Assembly: GCA_013288815.1 (NCBI GenBank)
Contig: JABDBD010000016.1
Span: forward strand, 1 to 56,854
DNA: 56,854 nt
From: Gammaproteobacteria bacterium
Lineage (GTDB): Bacteria > Pseudomonadota > Gammaproteobacteria > DSM-16500
Direction: 5' to 3'
Shown: in pieces, positions 19,264-28,535 of the stretch
How the letters are laid out: the number at the start of each line of letters is the position of its first letter
Numbering within the stretch: position 1 is the first letter of the stretch
Program-made: the position numbers and the translations under genes
Notes under the pieces: generated by a model
What the model was told of the DNA's origin: nothing
Seen by the model: only the letters and a program-made list of their open reading frames with translations
Database searches by the model: none

Positions 19264-20520
19264 ATGGAATACGGCTTAATTTATATAATACTTGGGTGTT
19301 GTGTCGGATTGTGGATGACCTGGGGGGTCGGTGCCAATGATCTTGCCAACATCATGAGTACGGCGATGGGTTCAAAAGCGCTTTCTGTTAAGCAAGCCAT
19401 TGGGATAGCCATTTTTTTTGAAATCGCAGGTGCTTTCTTAGGAGGTGGAGAGGTAAGTGACACGATTCGTGGTGGAATTATTGACGTCTCCTCATTTTAT
19501 CAAACACCTCAGCTATTTATTTATGTCATGTTATCCGTATTAATGGCCGGAGCCGTTTGGATGACGATGGCTAGTTTTATGGGTATGCCTGTTTCCATTA
19601 CCAATGCAATAGTCGGATCTTTGGTGGGCGTAGGGACGATTATGTTAGGTGCTCACTCTATTCATTGGCAAGAAGTCGGTTACATTGCCATTAGTTGGAT
19701 TGTGTCACCAACGATTGCAGGTATTACCTCTTATCTTTTATTTATCTCCATTAAAAAATTAATTTTAGGTGCGGAATACCCTTTGTTAGCGGCTCAGCGT
19801 TATGTGCCTATTTATTTATTTTTAGTGGGTATTGTGCTGGCATTGATGACTGCATTAAAAGGATTACATCATTTTCATGTTGCTCTTACCCTGCTGCAAA
19901 ATATTTTAGTGATTTTTGTGACTGCATTGTTAGTATTGCTCATTGGTTTTTACGCGATAAAACACATACGTCTTAAATTAAAATTTAAATTAAATCGCCA
20001 CACTCAATTTCAGTATATCGAAAGTATGTTTAGTATTTTGATGGCTTTTACAGCTTGCGCGATGGTGTTTGCTCATGGTTCAAATGACGTTGCAATTGCT
20101 GTCGGACCTATTGCAGGCATCATCAGCATGGTTAGCAAAGGTCAGCCTATGCAAGATGGATTGCTGTTATCAGGCATCATGTTGTTTGGCTGTTTTGGTG
20201 TGATTATGGGGCTGGTGATGTATGGGCGAAAAGTGATTGCGACAGTTGGTAGCGCGATTACCACTCTAACACCCAGCCGAGCTTTTGCAGCAACCTTGGC
20301 AGCAGCAAGTACGGTTGTTGTTTCAACGAGCACGGGTATTCCAGTATCAGCAACCCAAACGTTAGTTGGTGCAGTGTTTGGCGTTGGTTTGGCGCGAGGT
20401 ATTGATGCACTTAACTTAGCTGTAATTCGTAATATTTTTATGTCTTGGATTGTTACTATTCCTGCAGCAGCGAGTTTGGCAACCTTGTTTTTTTACATAC
20501 TACAAAAAGTGTTTGGATAA
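19264..20520 (+). CDS. pit: PiT-family inorganic phosphate permease
   Basis: A 418-residue cytoplasmic membrane transporter with about ten helices and the internal duplication typical of the family: the GANDLAN signature in the N-terminal half and GSNDVAIAVGP in the C-terminal half, each followed by a Gly-rich reentrant segment. It moves metal-phosphate or phosphate with protons or sodium. Context is informative: it supplies phosphate next to gap and purine nucleoside phosphorylase, both of which consume inorganic phosphate. Confidence 0.94.
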   Translation: MEYGLIYIILGCCVGLWMTWGVGANDLANIMSTAMGSKALSVKQAIGIAIFFEIAGAFLGGGEVSDTIRGGIIDVSSFYQTPQLFIYVMLSVLMAGAVWMTMASFMGMPVSITNAIVGSLVGVGTIMLGAHSIHWQEVGYIAISWIVSPTIAGITSYLLFISIKKLILGAEYPLLAAQRYVPIYLFLVGIVLALMTALKGLHHFHVALTLLQNILVIFVTALLVLLIGFYAIKHIRLKLKFKLNRHTQFQYIESMFSILMAFTACAMVFAHGSNDVAIAVGPIAGIISMVSKGQPMQDGLLLSGIMLFGCFGVIMGLVMYGRKVIATVGSAITTLTPSRAFAATLAAASTVVVSTSTGIPVSATQTLVGAVFGVGLARGIDALNLAVIRNIFMSWIVTIPAAASLATLFFYILQKVFG

Positions 20521-20545
20521 AATTATTTAAAACTAAGGAGCGCAC

Positions 20546-21376
20546 ATGCCATCTTCGCTAGATGAAACGATTAGATCAATTCGTAAGTATGCCCCCGATT
20601 TTTTTCCAAAAGTGGGCATTATTTTAGGGTCGGGTTTAAATTCATTAGCAGAGCAAATTACCAATCCTATCACGATACCTTATCAAGCGTTTGGATTAAC
20701 GACTGGCTCAGTTGCAGGGCACGCATCATTATTAATTATGGGCCATATCAATAATGTTCCGGTTGTGTGTTTGAAAGGACGATTGCATCTTTACGAAGGT
20801 ACTCAGAATGCAATGCTGTGCACGTTGATTCGTATTATTCGTCATCTGGGTGCTAAAGCTGTTGTCATTACCGGCGCTGCTGGTTCGCTGCGTACGGAAG
20901 TGGGAGCGGGTGAAATCATGATGATTACGGATCATATTAATCTTCAACCAGGAAATCCGTTAGCCGGTCCTAATGATGAATCCATAGGGCCCCGTTTTGT
21001 GAGTTTAGAAGAAGCCTATGATCCGGAGTTTAATCAAAACTTAGTATCGGTTGCTAGCCGTATGCAAATTCCACTGCATAAGGGAGTGTATCTATCAACC
21101 TTAGGCCCTGTGTTTGAAACACCTGCTGAAATTCGCGCTTTCAAAATATTAGGTGCGGATGCAGTTGGAATGTCTGTCGTGCCTGAGGTGATTATCGCGC
21201 GCCATTGCGGCTTGCGAGTTGTTGGGATTGCAGCTATTACGAACTTAGCCGTTGGTTTAAGTCATGACAAGGTGACTCATGAAGGGACGTTGCAATATGG
21301 CGAATTAACAGCCCGAAAATTAGTGAAGCTGGTTCCTGAGTTCATTAAACAAATTGGTTCGTTAATCTATGGTTGA
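20546..21376 (+). CDS. purine nucleoside phosphorylase (trimeric class)
   Basis: Cleaves purine (deoxy)nucleosides with phosphate to give the base and (deoxy)ribose 1-phosphate. The 276 residues match the trimeric PNP/XapA/PunA family: GIILGSGLN (phosphate loop), GHASLLI, GRLHLYEG with the conserved His, GAAGSL, GPVFETPAEIR and AITNLAVGL with the Asn that favours 6-oxopurines. GGAG precedes the ATG. The 3' end overlaps deoC by eight bases, so the two are co-expressed. deoD is avoided as a symbol because that names the hexameric class. Confidence 0.92.
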   Translation: MPSSLDETIRSIRKYAPDFFPKVGIILGSGLNSLAEQITNPITIPYQAFGLTTGSVAGHASLLIMGHINNVPVVCLKGRLHLYEGTQNAMLCTLIRIIRHLGAKAVVITGAAGSLRTEVGAGEIMMITDHINLQPGNPLAGPNDESIGPRFVSLEEAYDPEFNQNLVSVASRMQIPLHKGVYLSTLGPVFETPAEIRAFKILGADAVGMSVVPEVIIARHCGLRVVGIAAITNLAVGLSHDKVTHEGTLQYGELTARKLVKLVPEFIKQIGSLIYG

Positions 21377-22121
21377 TGCATTAGAAATTTTTTTTTCTAA
21401 TTCTCAGTGGCGATCGTTCGTTCTGTCTTTGATTGATTATACGAGTTTAAATGAAAGCGATTCCGTTGAGAGCATCCAATTTTTTTGTCAAACAGCTCTC
21501 GATCTGCCTGAACCCGTTGCTGCTCTTTGCATTTATCCTCAATTTGTCAAGCAAGTGAAAATGGCTTTAAGGGGTTCTGGAATTAAAGTTGCTACAGTTG
21601 CTAATTTCCCTGCAGGTAATCAAGATGTATCTCATGTCACTGCATCGATAAGAGGTTCAATTGATGCAGGTGCAGATGAAATCGATGTGGTGTTTCCTTA
21701 TCAGATGTATATGCAAAGTAACCATGACACTCCCTTTGAGTTAATTGAGCAATGTGTAGATGCCTGCCACAATGGAATCCAGCTAAAAGTTATTCTCGAG
21801 ACAGGTGTACTACAGGATCCCGCTTTAATACAGAAAATAAGTCAACGACTTATTTTCTCAGGTGTGAATTTTCTGAAAACTTCTACCGGAAAAACCAAAA
21901 TAGGTGCCACAATAGACGCGGTGTCCACTCTATTAACAACGATTCAAACCACAAAATCCGACGTTGGCATAAAAATATCGGGAGGAGTGCGCTCTGTTGA
22001 GCAAGCGGCAAATTACATTGCATTAGCGCAAAAAACAATGGGCTTCAGTTGGGTCAGCGCGCAACACTTTCGGTTAGGTGCAAGCCATTTAGTGGCTGCG
22101 ATTATAAAGAGTAATAGCTGA
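21369..22121 (+). CDS. deoC: deoxyribose-phosphate aldolase
   Basis: Splits 2-deoxyribose 5-phosphate into glyceraldehyde 3-phosphate and acetaldehyde. The 250-residue TIM barrel has LIDYTSLNE at the start, VATVANFPAGNQ, DEIDVVFPY, the Schiff-base lysine in NFLKTSTGKTKIGAT and the second essential lysine in VGIKISGGVRS. It overlaps the phosphorylase gene by eight bases. The glyceraldehyde 3-phosphate product can go straight to the gap product encoded just upstream. Confidence 0.95.
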   Translation: MVDALEIFFSNSQWRSFVLSLIDYTSLNESDSVESIQFFCQTALDLPEPVAALCIYPQFVKQVKMALRGSGIKVATVANFPAGNQDVSHVTASIRGSIDAGADEIDVVFPYQMYMQSNHDTPFELIEQCVDACHNGIQLKVILETGVLQDPALIQKISQRLIFSGVNFLKTSTGKTKIGATIDAVSTLLTTIQTTKSDVGIKISGGVRSVEQAANYIALAQKTMGFSWVSAQHFRLGASHLVAAIIKSNS

Positions 22122-22175
22122 TAGTTTTGCAACGCAACATACAAATTATATTTACGTACACTACCGGGAGGCAAA

Positions 22176-23459
22176 ATGAGTTCGCTTAAAGAGGTAAATC
22201 ATACACGGTTAGCATGGACGGTGACCCTGACGGCAGCATTATTTTTCTTTTACGAATTTATCCAGTTAATTTTACCCAATGCCATCAATGTTCAACTGAT
22301 GCAAGCATTTAATTTAAATGCTCCAGGGCTGGGATGGTTGGCCTCTATGTATTTTTGTGCCAACGCAATATTTCTTTTTCCTGCAGGCAATTTGCTCGAC
22401 CGGTATTCCACCAAAAAATTATTGTTGCTAGCGGTTGTGTTGTGCACTGCGGGTACTTTTGTTTTTGCGATTGCTCAGAATTATTTAATTGCAGCTGCTG
22501 GTCGTTTTGTTGTTGGTGTGGGTGCTGCATTTTGTTTTTTAAGTTGTATCCGACTTGCATCTCGCTGGTTTCCACCGAGTCGCATGGCGTTAGTCACGGG
22601 TGTTGTCGTCACTATGGCGATGATAGGTGGTTTTGTGGCGCAAAGCCCCATGGTTTTTTTGACGGACTGGCTAGGGTGGCGCAATGCAATTTTGTTGGAT
22701 GCTGGATTAGGTATCTTCATTGCATTGGCTATCCTATTCATTGTTCAAGATAGACCCCCAAATAGTCATGAAGAAGCAAAAGCTGATAAAGCAAAACTAA
22801 AAAGCTTAGGTTTTTGGCGTTGCATTAAACTTGTTTTGTTAAATCCCAATAATTGGTTGGGTGGAATTTATACCTCTTTGTTGAATCTTCCTGTGTTCCT
22901 ACTGGGTGGGTTATGGGGAATGCGTTATTTAGTTCAGGTACATAATCTCACAGAAGTTCAAGCTTCTTATGCGACGAGTATGTTATTTGTTGGCGTTATT
23001 TTTGGTTCACCCGCATTTGGTTGGTTCTCCGATCATATTGGCAGGCGGTGCTTTCCGATGATTTTAGGTGCCGTATTTTCTCTGATTGTCATGTTAATTT
23101 TAATGTATACACCTGAGTTATCACTGACATCGCTGATTGTGTTATTTTTCTTGATTGGATTTGTGACGAGTTCACAAGTATTGAGTTATCCGGCTATTGC
23201 AGAGCTCAATCCCATTTCATTAACGGGAACGGCAGTGAGTGTTGCTTCGGTTACTATTATGAGTAGCGGTGTGATTTTTCAACCCCTGTTTGGCTGGATG
23301 TTAGAGTTGAACTGGGATCATAAAACAATTGAAAATACGCCTATTTATTCAGCTCATGATTTTAATACGGCAATGTGGATTATGCCTATTGCTTTTGTGA
23401 TTGGATTAGTCATTGCGTTTATGATTCGTGAAACTTATTGTGAATCGCAAGCTCAATAA
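22176..23459 (+). CDS. MFS transporter, Pht-like, probable nucleoside importer
   Basis: A 427-residue major facilitator with 12 predicted helices. It has the motif-A-like loop GNLLDRYSTKKLL after helix 2 and GWFSDHIGRR after helix 8, and a central charged loop (DRPPNSHEEAKADKAKLKS). The helix pattern resembles the Legionella Pht family, whose PhtC/PhtD members move thymidine. Lying between deoC and deoB, a nucleoside substrate is the best inference; direct evidence is lacking. GGGAGG precedes the ATG. Confidence 0.8.
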   Translation: MSSLKEVNHTRLAWTVTLTAALFFFYEFIQLILPNAINVQLMQAFNLNAPGLGWLASMYFCANAIFLFPAGNLLDRYSTKKLLLLAVVLCTAGTFVFAIAQNYLIAAAGRFVVGVGAAFCFLSCIRLASRWFPPSRMALVTGVVVTMAMIGGFVAQSPMVFLTDWLGWRNAILLDAGLGIFIALAILFIVQDRPPNSHEEAKADKAKLKSLGFWRCIKLVLLNPNNWLGGIYTSLLNLPVFLLGGLWGMRYLVQVHNLTEVQASYATSMLFVGVIFGSPAFGWFSDHIGRRCFPMILGAVFSLIVMLILMYTPELSLTSLIVLFFLIGFVTSSQVLSYPAIAELNPISLTGTAVSVASVTIMSSGVIFQPLFGWMLELNWDHKTIENTPIYSAHDFNTAMWIMPIAFVIGLVIAFMIRETYCESQAQ

Positions 23460-23469
23460 GAGGTGAGTT

Positions 23470-24687
23470 ATGGCACGTGGATTTATCATTTTACTCGATT
23501 CGTTTGGAATAGGCGCAAGCGATGATGCTGAAGATTATGGTGATTTCGGTGCTGATACATTACGCCATATTGCTGAGGCTTGTGCGGAAGGCAAGGCAGA
23601 TAAATCAGGTGTTAGGCAAGGCGCACTTAATTTACCGAATTTAACTCGCCTAGGGTTGAATGGCGCAGCGATTGTTAGCAAAGGGAAACCGATTCCGGGT
23701 CTTGCAACAGATGTTGAGATCGAGGGTGTTTATGGCTGTGCGAAAGAGCAAAGTCATGGCAAAGATACGCCAAGCGGACACTGGGAAATCGCCGGTGTGC
23801 CCGTGTTATTTGACTGGGGATATTTTCCACCTGAGTATCCTAGTTTCCCACCAGAGTTGGTCGCTGAATTTATTTCTCGTTGCAAAATTCCTGGTATTTT
23901 AGGGAATAAACATGCATCCGGTACCGAAATTATTGCTGAGCTAGGTGAAGAACATCAAAAAACGGGTAAGCCTATCGTATATACCTCAGGCGATAGCGTT
24001 TTTCAAATTGCAGCACATGAAGAAACGTTTGGCTTGGAAAGACTTGTTGAGATTTGCTTAATTGCCCGTGAGTTGGTGAATCCATACAATATTGGCCGGG
24101 TGATTGCACGACCTTTTGCTGGTTCAGTAGGAAATTATTATCGCACGGGGAATCGTCATGATTATTCAATTCCTCCACCGGCATTAACATTATTAGATTA
24201 TTTAGTTGCGGCGAAAGGCGAAGTGGTTTCTGTCGGAAAAGTCGCTGACATCTATGCGCATAAGGGAATTACAAAACAAGTGACAGCCAATGGAAATATG
24301 GCTTTATTCGACGCTTTTTTGGAAGAAGTTAAGATTGCAGCGGATCACTCTTTGGTGTTTGTGAACTTAGTGGATTTCGATATGTTGTATGGTCATAGGC
24401 GAGATGTCATCGGTTATGCGCATGCTTTGGAAGCATTTGATAAACGGTTACCTGAATTTGAAGCTTTAATGAAGCCGGGTGATTTAGCCGTGATTGCAGC
24501 AGATCATGGCTGTGATCCAACAATGCCTGGTTCGGATCATACGCGCGAACATATTCCTGTTATTGCTTTTGGCCCAACGATAAAAGCAGGCTCTATTGGC
24601 AAACGAGAAACGTTTTCTGATATTGGTCAAACGTTTGCAAAACATTTTGGTCTTGCGCCATTGCCACATGGAAAAGCATTTTTATAG
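23470..24687 (+). CDS. deoB: phosphopentomutase
   Basis: Interconverts (deoxy)ribose 1-phosphate and 5-phosphate, linking the phosphorylase to deoC and tkt. The 405 residues match DeoB: the first metal ligand in [34 protein letters not shown], the phosphate-accepting region ([12 protein letters not shown]), and the C-terminal metal ligands in [24 protein letters not shown] lies just before the ATG, 10 bases after the transporter stop codon, so it is probably in the same transcript. Confidence 0.96.
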   Translation: MARGFIILLDSFGIGASDDAEDYGDFGADTLRHIAEACAEGKADKSGVRQGALNLPNLTRLGLNGAAIVSKGKPIPGLATDVEIEGVYGCAKEQSHGKDTPSGHWEIAGVPVLFDWGYFPPEYPSFPPELVAEFISRCKIPGILGNKHASGTEIIAELGEEHQKTGKPIVYTSGDSVFQIAAHEETFGLERLVEICLIARELVNPYNIGRVIARPFAGSVGNYYRTGNRHDYSIPPPALTLLDYLVAAKGEVVSVGKVADIYAHKGITKQVTANGNMALFDAFLEEVKIAADHSLVFVNLVDFDMLYGHRRDVIGYAHALEAFDKRLPEFEALMKPGDLAVIAADHGCDPTMPGSDHTREHIPVIAFGPTIKAGSIGKRETFSDIGQTFAKHFGLAPLPHGKAFL

Positions 24688-24702
24688 AAATAAGGTGGTT
24701 AC

Positions 24703-26448
24703 ATGGTGATTGATTTAGTAAAAAAATATGGAAATTTTTTTATTTTTTTATATTTCATTTTTATTGTTACAGTATTATTGTCACCACTCGCTTGTTATAA
24801 AGTTATTCCTAGCCTAGCCGATTTTGCAAATCATCTAGCTTTGCTGATACAAGCTAAAATGGCATTGCTTGCTGGTCAGTTTCCTTTGCGTTTTGCTCCG
24901 TTAGAGGGTGGTGGTTTTTTATATCCTATTTTTCAATTTTATTCACCAACCAGTTATATTTTTTCTTCTCTTATTTATTTGCTTATTACGCCACATAATC
25001 CACTGATTGCATTAATGATGACATTTTGGTGTGGCATGATGCTGGGCGGAATTTATATGTATCGACTATCCCACTGGTTGACTCAGTCAATGCTGGGAGC
25101 GTTGATCGCAAGTACAGCGTATCTTTCAGCGCCGTACTATTATGCTATTGTCGTTAATGGTTTTGGTAGTCTTAATGAAGCGCTGGCGCTAGGTTTAGTG
25201 CCTGCTGTTTTATATTACACATGGAATGTATATGTTTTCCCTAAAAAACTAGGCTTTTTTTTAAAAACTAGTCTAGCCTGGTATTTGTTGATAACCATAC
25301 ATATTGTTACTTTTGTGTATGCAGCTTTTTTTGTTGGTTTGTTGCTTCTGCTGATGACATTAAAAAATTTAACACATTGGAAAAATATGTGTGTGGCAGG
25401 GTTAGCAGGTGGTTTCGGTTGCTTAATGGCGATGTGGTATCTTGCTCCGGTGCATCTCATACACCATTATCTCTATTTAAATGCTAGTTATGATGATGTC
25501 ACGAATATCGTGAAAAATTCTGTTTCTTTTAAAAGTCTTCTGTCGCCAAAATCAAGTTTTGCAAATGGACCAGATCATATTTTAAGTGATGCACGCCCGG
25601 CGGTGGGTTGGGTATTTCTCAGTGCAGCGTTTGTTTGCATAGCTTTTCGTCTTTTTTCTAAAAAATCTACCTGGCCAGCTGCTCTTTTATTTTTATTTTT
25701 TATTGCTATTTTTATGGCGTGGTCTCCGATTAATTTTTGGAATTTACTCCCTTCATCTCTGCAGGTTGGTCAGTATTCTTGGCGGTTGCTTGGGCATGCA
25801 ACTTGGCTAGGCGCATTGTTGGTTGCTTTTGCAGTTGCGCAATTAGAAAGAGCTCGTTATGGATTTATCGGACTGGCAGGTTTTGCATTATTAATTGTGC
25901 TGGCGTTAAATTTCACTGAAATTAATATTCAACCCATCGGCATTACTCTGGATGGTTTTATTAATAATCCTAAGCTTGTTTATAATAATAATATTTATGA
26001 AATTGATTATAGAAAAAATTTAGGATTAGTGGACTATGCTGAAAGAAATTCGATTTTTTTAGAAAATTCTAAGTTTATGATTCGGTTTGTGCCGCCGGGT
26101 TTTTTATTAAATTTGGATCAGGTATTGCCGTATTGTACTCATACAAATGCTGATATATCGTGCTCTTTGATCGTGTCAGATACGATACATTTTATGGAAT
26201 TGCCTGCATTATTTTATCCAAAATTATTAAAAGTTACGGTGAATGGTAAATCTGTTGGTTATTCTAGTATTGTTTATAAAGATAAATTAATGGCTGGCAT
26301 TAAACCGGAGCTTGGTGTGAATAATATTCACATTCAATTTCGTGGCTTGCCTTGGGCTAATTGGATTAGCAGTGTTAGTTTTTTTGTGTGGGCCATCTTG
26401 GGAATGGTGACGCTACGTGCTTATGCCAAGATTAACTGCCGAATTTAG
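24703..26448 (+). CDS. integral membrane protein, GT-C glycosyltransferase-like (paralogue)
   Basis: A 581-residue multi-helix membrane protein, clearly a shorter relative of the 706-residue protein at 8867. Shared blocks include GQFPLRFAPL, FQFYSPTSY, GGIYMYRLSHWL, LVPAVLYYT, the MAMWYLAPV helix and a C-terminal ELPALFYPKLLKVTVNGK stretch before the last helix. The periplasmic domain is about 120 residues shorter than in the paralogue. It follows deoB by 15 bases and may be read through from it, although the function (surface glycan assembly, by family resemblance) is unrelated. Confidence 0.68.
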   Translation: MVIDLVKKYGNFFIFLYFIFIVTVLLSPLACYKVIPSLADFANHLALLIQAKMALLAGQFPLRFAPLEGGGFLYPIFQFYSPTSYIFSSLIYLLITPHNPLIALMMTFWCGMMLGGIYMYRLSHWLTQSMLGALIASTAYLSAPYYYAIVVNGFGSLNEALALGLVPAVLYYTWNVYVFPKKLGFFLKTSLAWYLLITIHIVTFVYAAFFVGLLLLLMTLKNLTHWKNMCVAGLAGGFGCLMAMWYLAPVHLIHHYLYLNASYDDVTNIVKNSVSFKSLLSPKSSFANGPDHILSDARPAVGWVFLSAAFVCIAFRLFSKKSTWPAALLFLFFIAIFMAWSPINFWNLLPSSLQVGQYSWRLLGHATWLGALLVAFAVAQLERARYGFIGLAGFALLIVLALNFTEINIQPIGITLDGFINNPKLVYNNNIYEIDYRKNLGLVDYAERNSIFLENSKFMIRFVPPGFLLNLDQVLPYCTHTNADISCSLIVSDTIHFMELPALFYPKLLKVTVNGKSVGYSSIVYKDKLMAGIKPELGVNNIHIQFRGLPWANWISSVSFFVWAILGMVTLRAYAKINCRI

Positions 26449-26453
26449 AATAA

Positions 26454-28055
26454 TCACATCTGCATTTTGTTACTATTCCTTTGCTGATTTTGCACTGCTT
26501 GTTGAATACTATTTTTTAATTCAATAAATACTGATTCAAGGCTGATTTCATTTTTTTGAAAACGTTCCCAGAGATTTTTTTCCACTTCAATTAATTCAGG
26601 ATAATTAGCTAATATTAATCCTCGATCAACCATGGCTAATAATTTTGCTTCCACATTGCAATTAGCTTGGATGTAAGTGTTAAATTGTGTAACTTCATGT
26701 AATAGCTTTGGGTCCGAACAACAATCTGCAATTTTATTTGCGAACTGAGTATAAAGAGGGATTAATTCATTAACAGATTTCCTAGCTACAGAGGTAGGAT
26801 TTGCGATATCGTAACAAGGCGGATCTCCCCACCAACCTCCTTGTTTTCTTGGCGTATTTTTTTTATAAACTTCAGTTTCATTGTCAACAACGTTAGATAG
26901 TAAATTGAAAAAACTCGAAAGCGATTCTAGATTTAAATCTTCTGCTAACTTCTTCATGCCCTTAAAGAATGATTCTTTATGACTGACTATATCATAAAAA
27001 GGAATTTTATTAAGAACGACAGATTCGCTGTAAGTCATGTCACCTGTGCAGCCAAAGAAAGGCTGTGAATGTTGTTGCAGTGCTTCTAGATCGGATTTGG
27101 AAAATGCCCCGCTTACTATTCGCATTTCTTTTCCTTCTCCGTCACCTAATGAAATTGACTCTGAACCCTCTGAGGTAATGCGAGTGATTTTGTTGATACC
27201 TTGTTTTTTCAAATTCTCTCTATCAAGGATTTTCCAATCAATTAAATCCTGCAGAGTGCTTTGAAAGGGAGAAACAATATCTATCACTTTAGAGTTTTTG
27301 TTTTCCAACGCTGCAATGGTGTTAATCCCCACGATATATGCTGTCCAATCGCGAGTATATAAGTTATATAGTTGGTTTTTATTGTGATATTGATTTTGTG
27401 TTTCTGATGAGTTAATTGCTAAAGCTTGTTTAAGCCATGGCGATTGAATATCGTGTAACTGTCTAGCCGGAATAGTTGGAATGCTAATACCTTCTTCATT
27501 AAGAGAGAAGCCCATAGAAAGATTATTATCTTTAGTGTCAGGATGAGTACCAAAACCATATTCACGCAAACTGCGATGGTGTTTCTTATACAAATGGGGT
27601 GTGGCTATAGGAACAGCAACGCCAATAACGCAGCCTGAGTTAAATGCAGTTTCAAGCAGTTTTTCTTTTTCGTTATACACAGCAAATCGTGGAATAAAAT
27701 GCGTGTTATATTGTTTGACGGGAAATACTGCTTCAAATGGTTCTTTATCTTTTGTTTGTAATTGAAATAAAATTGAAATATTGCAATCTGGCCTGGCTTT
27801 TTTAATTTTTTCTGCAAAAAAATATGTTTGACTGATATCCCCGAAATTACCAGCTTCCGCGCAATGCAACAGAATATTTTTATTATTTAATTCAAGTGTG
27901 CGATATGCGTCAGCATAAACATAATCAGAAAATTGAAAAAGAAGAAGTTTGCTGGTATCGGAATCGTTATATTTTTGCAATTGAGCTAATCTTTTTTGAA
28001 ACTTGTCAGATTTTAGTGCGTCATATATGGGTTTGTTGAATGAGCTTGTTGACAT
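26454..28055 (-). CDS. large soluble protein of unknown function, effector candidate
   Basis: I do not recognise the family. The start is taken at ATG 28055, with GGGAGA eight bases upstream, rather than the TTG at 28061. The 533-residue product is soluble, with no signal peptide or membrane segment. An early AEAGNFGDISQTYFFAEKI segment and a later FFGCTGDMTYSESVVLNKIPFYD segment resemble the nucleotide-sugar-binding parts of GT-B glycosyltransferases, but this is only a pattern impression. The C terminus is a Glu/Ser-bearing helix then NRNSNKMQM, compatible with a Dot/Icm-type translocation signal. It is convergent with the preceding gene and sits at the left edge of the accessory region. 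Confidence 0.5.
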   Translation of the reverse strand: MSTSSFNKPIYDALKSDKFQKRLAQLQKYNDSDTSKLLLFQFSDYVYADAYRTLELNNKNILLHCAEAGNFGDISQTYFFAEKIKKARPDCNISILFQLQTKDKEPFEAVFPVKQYNTHFIPRFAVYNEKEKLLETAFNSGCVIGVAVPIATPHLYKKHHRSLREYGFGTHPDTKDNNLSMGFSLNEEGISIPTIPARQLHDIQSPWLKQALAINSSETQNQYHNKNQLYNLYTRDWTAYIVGINTIAALENKNSKVIDIVSPFQSTLQDLIDWKILDRENLKKQGINKITRITSEGSESISLGDGEGKEMRIVSGAFSKSDLEALQQHSQPFFGCTGDMTYSESVVLNKIPFYDIVSHKESFFKGMKKLAEDLNLESLSSFFNLLSNVVDNETEVYKKNTPRKQGGWWGDPPCYDIANPTSVARKSVNELIPLYTQFANKIADCCSDPKLLHEVTQFNTYIQANCNVEAKLLAMVDRGLILANYPELIEVEKNLWERFQKNEISLESVFIELKNSIQQAVQNQQRNSNKMQM

Positions 28056-28165
28056 ACACAATTTCTCCCAGGTTGGCTATCTGTCTCAATATACTAAGAG
28101 TATAGTCCATAAATAAGATCCCAAAATTTGTTGTGCAATAAAACATTTTTAGTATATATTTCAGT

Positions 28166-28378
28166 TTGTTACGGATATTTTTTTACGAAAAATCGCATGC
28201 TTTGTGGATTTTGCCATTACCGCCAGCTCAGGAATGGCAGAGGTTGGTATCATTTTCAATGCGATTGCTACCTAATGTAAAAATTGATATGGCCTTGAGT
28301 CAAGTGACTGCGATATCGCAGACTTTGTTGAGAGCGCTGCCTCCTGGTACGACGCCGCCTTTAATTGCTTTTCGCTAG
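28166..28378 (+). pseudogene. remnant of an RND efflux permease gene
   Basis: From about 28280 the frame encodes DMALSQVTAISQTLLRALPP followed by GTTPPLIAF. This is a very characteristic segment of HAE-type RND pumps, located about 100 residues into a protein of over 1,000. The upstream 35 codons match nothing I recognise and the frame stops right after the motif, so only a scrap survives. No ribosome site is present. It marks past loss of a multidrug efflux operon at this spot. Confidence 0.7.
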
Positions 28379-28441
28379 CAATACCTTACTAGAGCAGGAG
28401 TTGTTTGGTCAGGGTAATAATTTTAGCATTCTCTCCAGAGG

Positions 28442-28531
28442 GACGCTTATAGCCAGTCTATAAGTGTCTCAGTAACGCAATATTCTTTGTGCTAGTAGGA
28501 CACTTATGATAGTCTTATAAGTGTCCTACTA
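28442..28531 (+). promoter_or_regulatory. tandem palindromes upstream of DUF234-type ATPase gene 1
   Basis: Palindrome A: GACGCTTATAG (28442-28452) and CTATAAGTGTC (28458-28468), one mismatch. Palindrome B: TAGTAGGACACTTAT (28493-28507) and its perfect complement (28517-28531). Their shared 21-bp cores (28445-28465 and 28502-28522) read RCTTAT, nine variable bases, then ATAAGT, and lie 57 bp apart. Palindrome B ends four bases before the ATG at 28536. The same core pair occurs before the paralogous gene at 37563. Confidence 0.8.
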
Positions 28532-28535
28532 ATAA

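Noticed and set aside
22334-22753. 139-codon frame inside the MFS transporter gene
   Set aside because: Out-of-frame shadow of a well-conserved gene; Cys-rich, no family resemblance, no ribosome site.
28442-28531. Tandem palindromes as a CRISPR fragment
   Set aside because: Only two units per locus, each internally palindromic with different arms, no spacers of regular length and no cas genes.
28442-28531. Palindromes as ends of an IS200/IS605-type transposon
   Set aside because: No TnpA/TnpB gene, and no matching hairpin at the 3' side of either ATPase gene.
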